Assembly (NCBI GenBank): GCA_025363475.1
Contig: JANYDS010000085.1
Span: forward strand, 62,001 to 126,000
Reading direction: 5' to 3'
DNA: 64,000 nucleotides
DNA from: Terriglobia bacterium
GTDB lineage: Bacteria; Acidobacteriota; Terriglobia; Bryobacterales; Bryobacteraceae
Below, piece by piece: positions 25,258 through 35,465 of the stretch. The notes beneath the pieces are model-generated. The model saw only the letters and a list, made by a program, of their open reading frames with translations. It made no database searches and was not told where the DNA came from. A program made the translations under genes and the position numbers. The number at the start of each line of letters is the position of its first letter. Positions within the stretch are counted from its first letter, which is position 1.

Positions 25258-27759
25258 ATGAAAGATTCCGCGCTGCTGGACTGGATTGAAAAGCAGCCGC
25301 AGGGAAAGACGGGCCTGAAGCACCTGTTCAAGGTCTTGGGAGTCCATGGTGACGACCGGACTGAAATCGAAACTGCGCTGGACCGGATGGCGGGCCAGGG
25401 GAGTCTGATTGAACTTCCCCACCACACATACGTCGCCGCTTCGCGCAGCCGGGAATTCATCGCCGGACGCGTGACCATCCACCGCGACGGTTATGGTTTT
25501 CTGATCCCGGACAAGCCGATCGACGGTGTGACCGGCGACCTTTATCTGGCGCGTGATGCGACACGCGGCGCCATGCACGGGGATCGTGCCATAGCGCGCA
25601 TCAGCGGGACGGGCCGGGCGGGCGGCCGGGCGGAAGGCGAAATCTGGAAAGTCCTGAAACGCGCACATCCCACGGTTGTGGGTGAGTTCCGCATTACGCG
25701 GCGGGGAATGTTCGTCGCGCCTTTTGACGAACGCCTGGCTGACTGGATTGAAATTCCAGAAGACCTGGCGATTCCGGCGAGCTCAGGCGCGGTGGACCGT
25801 ATCGGCGTACGCACGTTTGAAGTGGACAGTCCCGCCGATCTGGAAGGTCTGATCGTAAACGCCGAAGTGCTGGATTACGGGCAGCGCGGGAATGGTCCCA
25901 CGGGCCGTGTGATTGAGATTCTGGGGGCGCCGGGTGATTTCGGCATCGATGTCGAAATCATCATCCGCAAACACCACCTGCCGCACCGTTTTCCGCAGGA
26001 AGTGATTGATCAGGCGCAAGGGGTGCCCGCCGCGATTGCGGAGGCGGAACTGGTCGGACGGCGTGATTTCCGTGACCTGCCCATCGTGACTATAGATGGC
26101 GAGACGGCACGCGATTTTGATGACGCCGTACTGGTCGAAAAGCTGCCGAATGGCAATTATGAACTGCAGGTTCATATCGCCGATGTCAGCCATTACGTGA
26201 AGCCGGGCAGCGCGATTGATGGTGAGGCGCGGCTGCGCGGAACCAGCGTCTATTTCCCGGATCGTGCAATCCCGATGCTGCCCTTTGAGCTCTCCACCAA
26301 TATCTGTTCGCTGGTGCCGCATCAGGACCGGCTGGTGGTTTCGGCTCTGCTGGAAATCGAGCCCAAAGGTGAGGTGGTTTCAGCAGAGTTCTGCAGCGGG
26401 GTGATTCGCAGCGCGGCGCGGATGACTTATACCAAAGTCCATCTGCTGCTGGATGGCGAGCCGGCGCAGAAAGCCGCCCTGCGTGACGAATACGCGGCGC
26501 TGCTGGAACGCGGCTCAGACCGTTTTGAAACCATGCGGGCGCTGGCGGAGATTCTGCAGCACAAACGGTACAAACGAGGCTCCATTGATTTCGATTTGCC
26601 GGAGCCGCTGATCGAGTTCGACACTGAAGGCACGATGACGGGGATTGGACGCAGTCCGCGCAACATCGCCCACCGGATTATTGAAGAATTCATGCTGGCC
26701 GCGAATGAAGCCGTAGCGGCATTTTTGGAAGATTTCGTGCAGAATCACAACGGGCGGGCGGCAATCTACCGTGTCCACGAACAGCCGGACCCGAAGCGGA
26801 TCATGGAATTCGAGGAAGTTGCTGCGCAGTTTGGTTATTCGCTGGGAGTGGGAGCGATTCCGGTTTCAAATCACCGGTTCCACGAAAAGAAAGCGCAGGG
26901 ACGCACCGTTTACAAAGATATTGTGATCCCGAAGGAGATCAAGCTTTCTTCCCGCGCCTATCAGCGCCTGGTAGCGAAGATTGAGGGCAAGCCGGAGGAG
27001 CGTATCCTCAGTTATCTGATGCTGCGGTCGTTGAAACAGGCGCGCTACAGCGAAGAAAACACCGGGCATTTTGCGCTGGCGGCCACGCACTATACGCACT
27101 TCACGTCGCCCATCCGTCGCTATCCCGATCTGATTGTTCACCGCCTGCTGACGGCTGCCCTGGAGGGCCGGGCGTATTCAACGGAAGTGGAAGTCAAGAC
27201 GATTGCAGATGCGTGTTCCCTGACCGAGCGGCGGTCGGCTGAAGCAGAGCGCGAGCTGGTGGAGTGGAAAAAGGCGCGGTTTATGGAGAGCCGTGTGGGC
27301 GAGGAGTTTGATGGCCTGATCATCAGCGCCGCTCGTTACGGTCTGTTTGTGGAGCTGGCGGATTTGTTTGTGGAAGGGATGATCCCGGTGGATACGCTGC
27401 CGGGCGATCATTTTGTTTATCACGAAAATGTGCGCAAGGTGATTGGGCAGCGCACGCGGCGCGAGTTTTCGATTGGGGACCGGGTGCGGGTGGGGCTGGA
27501 CCGGGTGGATCCGCTGGAACGGAAACTGCAGTTTTCGCTTGTGGAGTCGACAAAGCTGGAGTCGATAAAAACCCGCAATCAGGGGGTTAGAAGACCGGTC
27601 AGAGCATCAGGGGTGAATCACTCAGGGCCGGAAAGGCCAGCGGCCAAACCGGCCACTGCTTTTGCGCCAGCATTTAAGAAAGATACCTTCCGGCCGCATG
27701 GCAAACGCAAGCCGAAGGCCCCGATGCGTAAAGTGAAACAAAAAGGAAAGCGCAAGTAA
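25258..27759 (+). CDS. rnr: ribonuclease R
   Basis: This 833-aa protein is a 3'-5' exoribonuclease of the RNB family. After an N-terminal winged-helix (K-T-G-L-K-H-L-F-K-V), two cold-shock domains (G-R-V-T-I-H-R-D-G-Y-G-F and G-E-F-R-I-T-R-R-G) and the RNB core follow, with I-D-G-E-T-A-R-D-F-D-D-A-V near 280 (metal-binding aspartates) and H-Y-T-H-F-T-S-P-I-R-R-Y-P-D-L near 612. An S1 domain (F-D-G-L-I-I-S-A-A-R-Y-G-L-F) lies near 690, then a basic tail rich in lysine, typical of RNase R. I chose the ATG at 25258 because the upstream in-frame ATG at 25231 adds residues unlike the family; the ribosome-binding site is weak for both. Confidence 0.93.
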   Translation: MKDSALLDWIEKQPQGKTGLKHLFKVLGVHGDDRTEIETALDRMAGQGSLIELPHHTYVAASRSREFIAGRVTIHRDGYGFLIPDKPIDGVTGDLYLARDATRGAMHGDRAIARISGTGRAGGRAEGEIWKVLKRAHPTVVGEFRITRRGMFVAPFDERLADWIEIPEDLAIPASSGAVDRIGVRTFEVDSPADLEGLIVNAEVLDYGQRGNGPTGRVIEILGAPGDFGIDVEIIIRKHHLPHRFPQEVIDQAQGVPAAIAEAELVGRRDFRDLPIVTIDGETARDFDDAVLVEKLPNGNYELQVHIADVSHYVKPGSAIDGEARLRGTSVYFPDRAIPMLPFELSTNICSLVPHQDRLVVSALLEIEPKGEVVSAEFCSGVIRSAARMTYTKVHLLLDGEPAQKAALRDEYAALLERGSDRFETMRALAEILQHKRYKRGSIDFDLPEPLIEFDTEGTMTGIGRSPRNIAHRIIEEFMLAANEAVAAFLEDFVQNHNGRAAIYRVHEQPDPKRIMEFEEVAAQFGYSLGVGAIPVSNHRFHEKKAQGRTVYKDIVIPKEIKLSSRAYQRLVAKIEGKPEERILSYLMLRSLKQARYSEENTGHFALAATHYTHFTSPIRRYPDLIVHRLLTAALEGRAYSTEVEVKTIADACSLTERRSAEAERELVEWKKARFMESRVGEEFDGLIISAARYGLFVELADLFVEGMIPVDTLPGDHFVYHENVRKVIGQRTRREFSIGDRVRVGLDRVDPLERKLQFSLVESTKLESIKTRNQGVRRPVRASGVNHSGPERPAAKPATAFAPAFKKDTFRPHGKRKPKAPMRKVKQKGKRK

Positions 27760-27856
27760 GCACGGTAGTACCGGAACCCATATCGGGCACCAAATAGTAC
27801 CTGATCTGCCAATTTCAAAAGGACGGAGTTACACTTTCTACAGAGTTCTATTTTCG

Positions 27857-28495
27857 ATGAGTCGCAATCAGAGACCCCTAGCCCGACGACCGAATCCTCT
27901 GCGTGACTTGGTTACGGAGCGGAACCGCGCGGCTGAAATTGCACGAAATCGCACGCGGGCAGAGACCCTGGGTACGGAACTTCCCGCGATCATTCAGGAT
28001 CGGGTGAGCGACCACATCCAAAAGCTTGAGACCAAGCTGCTGAAAGATTTCAAAGCAATGGGCCAGCGGGCCATTGATGAAAGCACTAACGTTCTCAACG
28101 AGCAGTTTAATGACCGTCTTGAGACCCTGGAGCAGATTTCCGCCATTCAATCCCGCACCATAGTGAATTTGCGGGATTCCTCCAGGATCGCTGACGAGAA
28201 AGTATCAACTGTAGTCAACAGTCTGGAGAAGACGCTGGCGGTGGCTGTTCCCGGTTTTAAACTGGAACCCTCTGCCTTTTCTACACCGCTGCTGGCTGCC
28301 AGCGGCACACAGGTTGTTAAAGCCACGCCAAGGGAAATGGAAGAAATGCGCGGGCATTTTGGGTACTGCCCGAAGTGCACCTCAACTAATGTGCGGCGCG
28401 CGAACCGTAACGGGGTTTGGGAAGAGTTCCTGCGGCTGTTCTTTATCGCGCCCTTCCGTTGCCGCGCCTGCCGTCACAAATTTTACAAATTCTAA
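27857..28495 (+). CDS. unknown protein with coiled coil and C-terminal zinc ribbon
   Basis: This 212-aa protein has three parts. There is a basic N-terminus (R-N-Q-R-P-L-A-R-R-P-N-P), a long helical region (about 35-120) with heptad-like spacing that should form a coiled coil, and a C-terminal zinc ribbon with C-P-K-C at 171-174 and C-R-A-C at 202-205. Between the cysteine pairs lies an amphipathic stretch (F-L-R-L-F-F-I-A-P-F). No signal peptide or membrane helix is seen. I do not recognise the family. The gene stands alone between RNase R and a large exported protein. Confidence 0.65.
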   Translation: MSRNQRPLARRPNPLRDLVTERNRAAEIARNRTRAETLGTELPAIIQDRVSDHIQKLETKLLKDFKAMGQRAIDESTNVLNEQFNDRLETLEQISAIQSRTIVNLRDSSRIADEKVSTVVNSLEKTLAVAVPGFKLEPSAFSTPLLAASGTQVVKATPREMEEMRGHFGYCPKCTSTNVRRANRNGVWEEFLRLFFIAPFRCRACRHKFYKF

Positions 28496-28590
28496 GTCCG
28501 TCGGCGGCATCTGATCGTCATCCCCAGCTTTTACACTGCCGTTACAAGTCTGTCGGAAGAACGTGTTAAAGTTAGTCCCAATTGAGCCTT

Positions 28591-31500
28591 ATGAACCTGC
28601 GCGTAATGGCTTTTGCTCTCTGTTTTGCATCGGGACTCGTCGCCAGCGAGGCAACCGACAGGGCTCACGGGCTCGAAGAAGCCGGTAATTCGGCGGCGGC
28701 ACGGGAAGCCTGGTTGGGCGCGGTTCGCGCTGCGCCTCAGGACGCTTCCGTGCTGGGCGGTCACGCCGAATTTTTGGAACGTTTCAAGGACAACGGGGCG
28801 CGTGACGCCTGGCGGGCGGCAAGTGCGGCGCTCAAAAGTGCAGGCCGCGCACCGGAAGCCGCCGCTGCATTGCGCCGGGCCGTGCTGCTCGATCTGATTG
28901 CCGGTGACCAGGCAGCCGCACGAAAAGACACTCAGGATTATCAGGCACTCGGCGGAAGTGCAATTCAATTGCCCGCCTCAGTGACGGTTCCGGAGAAGCG
29001 CGAAACAATCCAGATCCCCGGCCCGCTGCGATCCTTTGCCCGGATGGCGGCACTTTCGCCGGATGTACGTCCGGAAGACCTGATGCCAGCGCTGGCGCGC
29101 AATGTCGTACTCAATGGCTACCAGACTTCTCATGGCGCGGATGGCCTTGAAGAGACTGAGTTCCTCAAACTAATTCACCGCTATCTTTCACAGGCGCGCG
29201 AACTTGAACAACTGGCTGGCGCCGAGAAAGTGATTCGCGTTACGGCCTGCGAATCGGCCATCACCGCTGATTTACTGCGGGTGCTGGGCTTTCGTATGCG
29301 TGGTGGTTGTGGCGCTGAAGTGGTGCTGGAGACCGTCAACGCTCCGCGCGCGTTTATCACCACTGACTCCGGTTTTCCGGTGGCAGAACTGGAACAGGCG
29401 CTGCGGACGAATAAGCCATTTACTTACGACTACCACCCGTCTGTTGCGGCCGTCGTCTATGGACAGGATTACTGGGTCAGTGTGAAAGAAAAGAAAGAGG
29501 GCGGTTTCATTGATGCCTTTCTCGGAGATCCGGGGCTTTGCCGGTTTTATCTTGGACTAACGAAGCTTGACCCAGAGACCGCCGATGCGTTGCGGCGGGG
29601 TTCGACGACCGTTAAGCTGCGTGCCTACGCGAACGTGCTCGATTTCTTTGGCGGTAATTTTGAAATCCGCGATGGTAAGGCCGTGTTGCCGGGCGGTGCC
29701 AGGTCGGCTGCAATATGGGCAGATCTGGCTGGTGTTTCGCCGGATAAAGGCGCCGAATTTTTTGAAAGACTGATGTCCAGGGATGACGGCTGGCTGGCGA
29801 GTTTGTATGATGCGCTGGCCCGGATTCAGGGTCCGGTGCAGGAGTATCTGACAGATCCGGTACGTATGAAGCGACTTTATTCGGCCGTCCGAGGCCGCAT
29901 CACGACGCCGGGTCCGGCACGACCGGTATTTCGATCAAACGCCGAAATGATGCTTCTTACGACGCGTCTGCAGCTGGACCCGGATGGGCGGGCACACATT
30001 CCTGGCGGGCTCGAAGTGTGGAAGGATCTGTTTCAGCGCAATCCGCGCGGCAAATACGACGCGAAACTGAGTAAAGCCGCCGCGAGCTGGAAGGATTCGG
30101 ATGACGTAGTGGAAGCTCTGTTCGCTCTCTGCCGCAAGCCGGTGGATAACGAGCCGCTCAGTATTTTCATGACGCTGACCGATATTGATCGCAGCCGGCC
30201 GCAGCCGCTGAGGCCCGAAACGGTGCAGCGCCTGGTGCGGGCGTGGCACATTTACGGTGCTCAATTCGCCACTTTTAATGATGTACCTTCGGTTTCGGAC
30301 CGCACAATCGTGGCCTGGCTGGATCAGGCGGAAAATATCGACAAAATTCGCGATCCGCTGTTTCGGCAGGATGTGATCGGCACTATGCAGGGTTTGACCG
30401 GGATCTGGCAGATCTTCAGCCGCCAGGGCAGCGTTCCGGCGGATAAAGCTGACGAGACACTTTTCGCCCTGATCGGACCCTTCGCGGCGATGAAATCTGA
30501 ACGGGAATTGTTCGATGCGGGCCGCGCGGGGCTGGCCAAACTGCTGGCCGTTACGGGTGCGCAGGGTGCCACAATTCAGGAAAAGATGCTGGGTCTGCTG
30601 GCCGGGGGCCCGCGCATTGATGATACAGCTGCGCGCGCCGAACTGATGCTTCAGGAACAGCATATTTTTGAGGCGCAGAAACTGCTGAATCCGGACCTCT
30701 TGTTTGAACTGGCTGACAATCTGGAAGCCGTGACCAAGGGCGAAAAACTGAACGCGCAACTGGCTGCACGTCTGGCTTCGCGCGTGGCTGATATCCAGCT
30801 CCCGCGCAATTCCATGACGGGCATCGAAAAGAATGCCATGGCTTTTGGGTATTACGTGGACAAGCATGTGCAAGATGAACGCAAGGTGAATCTGCGTGCG
30901 CTGATTGACCGCGCGGCCAAAGATCCGGACAAGCTGAAAGATATCCGCGGCAGACTGGCGCCTACCCTGCGCGACACACTGGTGGGCTACAGTTACGTGC
31001 ACTATGCGCCGGCGGGAGCGCAGATTCTGATGACGAATCCGCTGTTCGTTCGCGGCCATGATTTCCTGGGCATGCAGGGCGGGAATCACAGCTGGCAGAC
31101 GACGCAGATGTTCGGCAACGGCTGGCCGTCGAATGCCGGGGGGCGCCTGGTGGGTTCGCTGGCTGGGTTGCCTTATGCGCTGGCGGAATCGGAACAGAAC
31201 TTCCTGATCCCCGCGCAGACACAGGCTCTGATCTGGGGCGATCTGGTTCCTCAAATGATGATTGCGGCCCGTACCCCGCGATTCTGGACGGTAACTACCG
31301 CGCAGATGCATTGGGTGGGTACACATATGCGTTTGGGCGAGAGCCTGGTGGCTGAGGCGGCGCTGGACCCGGTACGGCGCGTGGAATTGACACGTGCGGT
31401 GAATCGTGTAGCGAGTCCCAATCGCGCCGCCATGGTGATGAGTGCAGTAGCGGCTGCTCAGGTGAGTGACGCGATCAGCCTGCTGACTCCCTCTGAACTC

Positions 31501-31962
31501 TATTTGATCGCCAGCGCTGCTTCGGCCGGGACAGGCGCGGCGGATCCACATAGCCGGGAAATTGCCCACCTTCGGGCGCTGCTGCCGGAACAGACGAGTA
31601 CTGCTGCGATTTCTCACGCCTGGGGTACGCCTAAGCCTACGCTGGCAAATTCCTACCGGGCTGAGCTGTTGAATTTAAAAACTTTTCCGACGCTGATGGG
31701 CTATTCCAGCAGGATCATGGCGGAAAGCTGGGAATCGAATTTGCTTTACTGGGCGGATGTCGCCGATCAGGCGGGAATTCAGCCTGCCCAGTTGAATCTG
31801 CTGGTGCCGGAGTGGACGCAGAAGGTTGTGGAACGTATTTTCGCATCACATCTGGAAGACTGGCCGGCTTTGCTCAGGAGTTTGCGGTCAGTGGGTGAAG
31901 AACTGCACGATCAGAATGCACGGGCGGCGGCTGGCGCGGAAAAAGCGGCGGGACGGGAGTAG
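28591..31962 (+). CDS. very large exported protein of unknown function
   Basis: This 1123-aa protein begins with a signal peptide (M-N-L-R-V-M-A-F-A-L-C-F-A-S-G-L) and then a TPR-like alanine-rich helical repeat region (about 20-110, with E-E-A-G-N-S-A-A-A-R-E-A-W). The rest is a mostly alpha-helical mature protein with no catalytic motif I can name. Local features include a segment with A-C-E-S-A-I-T near 213, H-D-F-L-G-M-Q-G-G-N-H-S-W near 820 and a hydrophilic alanine-rich end. The ATG at 28591 is preferred to a TTG three codons upstream. It is followed at once by a VWFA-related protein (TAG and ATG separated by one base), so the two are surely co-expressed. The pairing suggests a periplasmic or surface role; family is unknown to me. 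Confidence 0.75.
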   Translation: MNLRVMAFALCFASGLVASEATDRAHGLEEAGNSAAAREAWLGAVRAAPQDASVLGGHAEFLERFKDNGARDAWRAASAALKSAGRAPEAAAALRRAVLLDLIAGDQAAARKDTQDYQALGGSAIQLPASVTVPEKRETIQIPGPLRSFARMAALSPDVRPEDLMPALARNVVLNGYQTSHGADGLEETEFLKLIHRYLSQARELEQLAGAEKVIRVTACESAITADLLRVLGFRMRGGCGAEVVLETVNAPRAFITTDSGFPVAELEQALRTNKPFTYDYHPSVAAVVYGQDYWVSVKEKKEGGFIDAFLGDPGLCRFYLGLTKLDPETADALRRGSTTVKLRAYANVLDFFGGNFEIRDGKAVLPGGARSAAIWADLAGVSPDKGAEFFERLMSRDDGWLASLYDALARIQGPVQEYLTDPVRMKRLYSAVRGRITTPGPARPVFRSNAEMMLLTTRLQLDPDGRAHIPGGLEVWKDLFQRNPRGKYDAKLSKAAASWKDSDDVVEALFALCRKPVDNEPLSIFMTLTDIDRSRPQPLRPETVQRLVRAWHIYGAQFATFNDVPSVSDRTIVAWLDQAENIDKIRDPLFRQDVIGTMQGLTGIWQIFSRQGSVPADKADETLFALIGPFAAMKSERELFDAGRAGLAKLLAVTGAQGATIQEKMLGLLAGGPRIDDTAARAELMLQEQHIFEAQKLLNPDLLFELADNLEAVTKGEKLNAQLAARLASRVADIQLPRNSMTGIEKNAMAFGYYVDKHVQDERKVNLRALIDRAAKDPDKLKDIRGRLAPTLRDTLVGYSYVHYAPAGAQILMTNPLFVRGHDFLGMQGGNHSWQTTQMFGNGWPSNAGGRLVGSLAGLPYALAESEQNFLIPAQTQALIWGDLVPQMMIAARTPRFWTVTTAQMHWVGTHMRLGESLVAEAALDPVRRVELTRAVNRVASPNRAAMVMSAVAAAQVSDAISLLTPSELYLIASAASAGTGAADPHSREIAHLRALLPEQTSTAAISHAWGTPKPTLANSYRAELLNLKTFPTLMGYSSRIMAESWESNLLYWADVADQAGIQPAQLNLLVPEWTQKVVERIFASHLEDWPALLRSLRSVGEELHDQNARAAAGAEKAAGRE

Positions 31963-31963
31963 G

Positions 31964-33001
31964 ATGACGGACTACACTATCAAACACCAGACACGCAGAG
32001 GCAAGCAGCTGACACGCAGAGGCTTTCTGGCGGGCAGTACGGCGGTGGCCACAGGGCTTACCGTGCCCCTTTTCGCGCAGGATGCGCGAACACCGGTGTT
32101 TACGTCAAAGGTTGATCTGGTTGTGTTGAGTTTTACCGTGACCGACAACAAAGGCAAGTACGTCAATGGCCTCAAACACACAGACTTCCGGATTCTGGAA
32201 GACGGAATTAAAGAGAAGATTTCCACGTTCTCCGAGGGCAACCGGCCCGCGATGCAGATTCTGGACGACGGGACGTTGAAGCCTGTGGTGCCTGCGGACG
32301 CCGAAGCGATATCCACAGCGAAAGGCAGCGATGCACTGGTGGGAACCAACGTGTTTGTCCTCTTCGACACCAGCAACTTCATGTATAAGGGGTTCGTTTA
32401 TGCCGAAGACGCGATTGCTGATTTTGTGCGCGGCCTCGATAAGGCGGATTCAGTGGCCGTTTACACATTTAGCCGCAACCTCTCCCGTGCGGCCTCTCTG
32501 ACACACGACCGAACCGATGCGATCTATGGCCTGCGCAAAGCCGTGGCGGGGGACGATACGGCGCTCTACAACGGCTTGCTGCTGACGTTGCGCGATGCGG
32601 CCAAAGTGCCGGGACGCAAGGTAGTAATTGTGTTTTCCAATGGTCCGGACAACGCCAGTATGGTGGCTCCGGACGACGTTCGGGCAGTGGCTGAGGATGA
32701 AGGCATTCCCATCTATGTGATCTCGACCAATGACGCGGATAAAGACCCTATTTCCACCAGCGTCTTCCGCCGGATTGCTACCCAAACAGGCGGCAAAGCT
32801 TATTGGGCGAAGACCTGGCAGAAACAGGTGGAAGCGTTTGAATCGATTCGTGAGGATCTGGGGAATTCCTATACGGTGACGTATTATCCGGCCCCGAACC
32901 AAAATGAAGGTTTCCGCAAGATTGAAATTCAGATTGCTGGTGATACGGCTAAGCGGTACAGGGTACGGGCTCGTCCGGGTTACCGGCCGCGCGCTTATTA
33001 G
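31964..33001 (+). CDS. Tat-exported VWFA-related domain protein (acidobacterial type)
   Basis: This 345-aa protein starts with a long N-terminus holding the twin-arginine signal R-R-G-F-L-A-G-S-T-A-V-A-T-G-L (about 18-32). The mature part begins with a short beta domain (V-V-L-S-F-T-V-T-D-N-K-G-K-Y-V, then F-R-I-L-E-D-G), followed by a von Willebrand A domain with the metal-site sequence V-L-F-D-T-S-N near 130 and G-D-D-T-A-L-Y-N-G-L near 190. This order is typical of the VWFA-related family that is expanded in Acidobacteria. The start chosen is the ATG one base after the upstream stop. Tat export is unusual for this family, which mostly uses Sec signals. Function unknown; probably protein-protein contact. 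Confidence 0.88.
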   Translation: MTDYTIKHQTRRGKQLTRRGFLAGSTAVATGLTVPLFAQDARTPVFTSKVDLVVLSFTVTDNKGKYVNGLKHTDFRILEDGIKEKISTFSEGNRPAMQILDDGTLKPVVPADAEAISTAKGSDALVGTNVFVLFDTSNFMYKGFVYAEDAIADFVRGLDKADSVAVYTFSRNLSRAASLTHDRTDAIYGLRKAVAGDDTALYNGLLLTLRDAAKVPGRKVVIVFSNGPDNASMVAPDDVRAVAEDEGIPIYVISTNDADKDPISTSVFRRIATQTGGKAYWAKTWQKQVEAFESIREDLGNSYTVTYYPAPNQNEGFRKIEIQIAGDTAKRYRVRARPGYRPRAY

Positions 33002-33037
33002 ATAAAGCGACGCGGCTGATAGCCTCATGTCTTGCTG

Positions 33038-35404
33038 TTAGCCTAGTTTACCCAGCAGCAGTTTGATCTGATTTTCCTCGTCCTTGCGCGGCTTATTGTT
33101 GAGAGCAGCCAGACACTCTTTTTTCGCGCCATCGCGGTCGCCCTTCTGGTTCAGGGCCATCGCGTAGTGGTAGCGGTAGGTGGAACTCTGCGGGCTTTGC
33201 ACGACCAGGTTGCGGAAGGTGTCTACCGCGCTGTCGGTCAGGTTCTTCTTGAGGTAGATCCAGCCCAGCGTATCGTTAATTTCCGGGTGATTGGGCAGAC
33301 GCTGTTTGGCGCGGGTTGCGTAGGTGAGGGCCGTTTCCAGATCTCCGCCCGATTCTGTAATCAGGTACGCCAGGTTGTTCAGCGCGAGCGCATTGTTCGG
33401 TTCCACTTTAACTGCCTGCTCGTAATACTTGCGCGCCACATCTTTCTTGCTCTGGGCCTCGTATAACATGGCCAGATCGATGGTCAGGTTGGTGTTGTTG
33501 GGCTGACCCTGACGCGCTTTTTCAATGGCATTGATGCTCTGTTGAATGTCACCCTTGCGCAGGTAGGCTTCACCGATACGGGTCCAAAGATCCGATTGCT
33601 GGCGCGCATCAGAAACTTTGGGAAGCAGGGTTTGGAAAGTTGCGATGGCTTTGTCTACCTGGCCGGCACTTGCCTGGCTGTTACCAAGCGCGCTTAACAG
33701 GTCAACCCGGTTGGGAGTTTTCTGCGATTCCACTTCAACCAGTTGCACAGCTTTGTCCGGCTGGCCATCGAGCAGGTAGGCCCGGGATTCGCCGAGAAGG
33801 CCCCGCAGGTTGGTGGGGTCCGCTTCCCAGGCGCGCCTGAACAGATCCTGCGCTTCCTTCAGCTTCTTTTCATTCAAATTGAGCAAGCCCAGTTCGAGCA
33901 GAGTTTCCACCTGTTTCGGATTCTGCGTAAGCACCAGATTCAGCATGGTGCGGGCTTCATCGTTACGGTTTAATCTTTGCAGTGCTGCAGCCTTCATTAC
34001 GATCCCCTGCACGCTACCGGGGGCAATCTTGAGGACTTCATCGGCGCTTTTGAGTGCGGCATCGTTGTCGCCGCGGATCAGGTGGACCTGAGTCTGGGCG
34101 AGTCTGGCAGGGATGTAATCCGGCCGTTGCTGAATGGCAGCTTCAAACTCCTGACGCGCCTGCTCATATTCGCCACGGGCAAAGTGCGCTCGCCCCAGAT
34201 TGAAGCGGGCGACGAAGTTATTGGGTTTGGCTGTGACAACGGACTGAAGCTCAGCCATTGCGTTATTGATGTCGCCTTTGTCGAGCAGAAAGGTTGCCTT
34301 CAAACCGCGCGCTTCCGGATCTTTTGGGTCGTTCTTCAGAATCTCTTCGTTCTTCTTGAACGCGAAATCGGATTTTCCCTGGCGCACATAGACTTCAATT
34401 TCGTGCTTCAGGTAGGTGTTTCTGCGGGTCGGGTCTTTCTGAATGCCTTCTTCGTACTGTTTGATGGCTTCGTCAAGGGAGTTCACGCGGGAGTAAAAAT
34501 CGCCACTCTGGATATACGCGTCAGGGAACTGCTTGAGATCGCTCTTCATTTCGTTGAGCAGAGTGACAAGCTGGTCGCGCTTGTTCGTGCCGAAATAGAA
34601 CTGCGCGAGAGAAAGGCGCAACTGGGTGTTTTTGGGGTTGGCCTGAATCGCGTTTTTCAAGATGGTTTCCGCTTCCGGGATTTTCTGCTGGCCCAGATAC
34701 AGCCGATAGAGTTCCAGGTAGCCGTTCAGGTTAGCTTTATCTTTGGCGATTAGGCCGCGGAAAAGCGATTCCGCTTCAGCAGATTCGCCTGAAACTACAA
34801 GCGTGCGACCGAGGGCAAGAGTGATGATGGGATCGCCCGGTCTCACCGCGAGTGCCTTACGGTACTCCATGGCCGCGAGTGAAATCATCTTCTTTGCTTC
34901 AACAGTGTCTTTGGCTTTGAATTGTTTCGCGGCTTCCAGCATGTTAAGATCGCCGGTCAGCTTATGCCCTTGCCAGCTGTCAGGATTGCGTTTGAGCAAG
35001 CCGTCAACCATCGCCTGAACATCTTTGAGAATGGCTTCGTTATGTTCCTGCGCCTGAGACGCCACCACCATAATCTCGGCAAGCTTCAGGTCCGCATCGT
35101 CCGCTTCCGTTGTGCCGGGTTTCAGCAATTCCACGGCGCGCCGCAGGGCGGGCACGGAGGCGGGAACAGCCCCGAGCTTGAGGTCAGTGAGCGCGAGGTG
35201 ATAGTAGCCCAGACCATACTTGCGGTCGGCTTCAATCGCCTTGCGGAACATGATTGACGCTTCCTTGTAGCGGGCGGCCTCGAAATATTTTTTACCGCTG
35301 TCGAGGTATTTCGCCTTAAGGACGTTAGGGTCCCGGCTACAGGAGATCAGGGAGATGGAGGCAAGCGCCAGAGCCAGATATCGCATAATATTTTGCTTCC
35401 TCAT
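33038..35404 (-). CDS. TPR-repeat lipoprotein, PrsT-like
   Basis: The 788-aa product has a lipoprotein signal (L-A-L-A-S-I-S-L-I-S-C, lipid-modified cysteine at position 22) and then about 18-20 tetratricopeptide repeats to the end, for example Y-F-E-A-A-R-Y-K-E-A-S, L-N-L-N-E-K-K-L-K-E-A and A-L-A-L-N-N-L-A-Y-L. Length and layout are close to the TPR lipoproteins found next to exosortase/PEP-CTERM gene sets (PrsT type). No exosortase is in the window, but a PEP-CTERM protein is encoded at 54022-54711. I chose the ATG at 35404, giving M-R-K-Q at the N-terminus with its basic n-region. It lies 61 bp downstream of the phosphatase gene. Confidence 0.85.
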   Translation of the reverse strand: MRKQNIMRYLALALASISLISCSRDPNVLKAKYLDSGKKYFEAARYKEASIMFRKAIEADRKYGLGYYHLALTDLKLGAVPASVPALRRAVELLKPGTTEADDADLKLAEIMVVASQAQEHNEAILKDVQAMVDGLLKRNPDSWQGHKLTGDLNMLEAAKQFKAKDTVEAKKMISLAAMEYRKALAVRPGDPIITLALGRTLVVSGESAEAESLFRGLIAKDKANLNGYLELYRLYLGQQKIPEAETILKNAIQANPKNTQLRLSLAQFYFGTNKRDQLVTLLNEMKSDLKQFPDAYIQSGDFYSRVNSLDEAIKQYEEGIQKDPTRRNTYLKHEIEVYVRQGKSDFAFKKNEEILKNDPKDPEARGLKATFLLDKGDINNAMAELQSVVTAKPNNFVARFNLGRAHFARGEYEQARQEFEAAIQQRPDYIPARLAQTQVHLIRGDNDAALKSADEVLKIAPGSVQGIVMKAAALQRLNRNDEARTMLNLVLTQNPKQVETLLELGLLNLNEKKLKEAQDLFRRAWEADPTNLRGLLGESRAYLLDGQPDKAVQLVEVESQKTPNRVDLLSALGNSQASAGQVDKAIATFQTLLPKVSDARQQSDLWTRIGEAYLRKGDIQQSINAIEKARQGQPNNTNLTIDLAMLYEAQSKKDVARKYYEQAVKVEPNNALALNNLAYLITESGGDLETALTYATRAKQRLPNHPEINDTLGWIYLKKNLTDSAVDTFRNLVVQSPQSSTYRYHYAMALNQKGDRDGAKKECLAALNNKPRKDEENQIKLLLGKLG

Positions 35405-35465
35405 TGTCCTACAAAACAAAGCCAAAAGTGGGATGTGACGGTAAGACCCGGTTACGTTACTGTTT

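Noticed and set aside
29935-31617. 560-codon minus-strand frame
   Set aside because: Antisense to the 1123-aa exported protein; rich in R, H and Q without any recognisable family.
33977-34753. 258-codon plus-strand frame opposite the TPR lipoprotein
   Set aside because: Hydrophobic antisense of TPR repeats; no start context.
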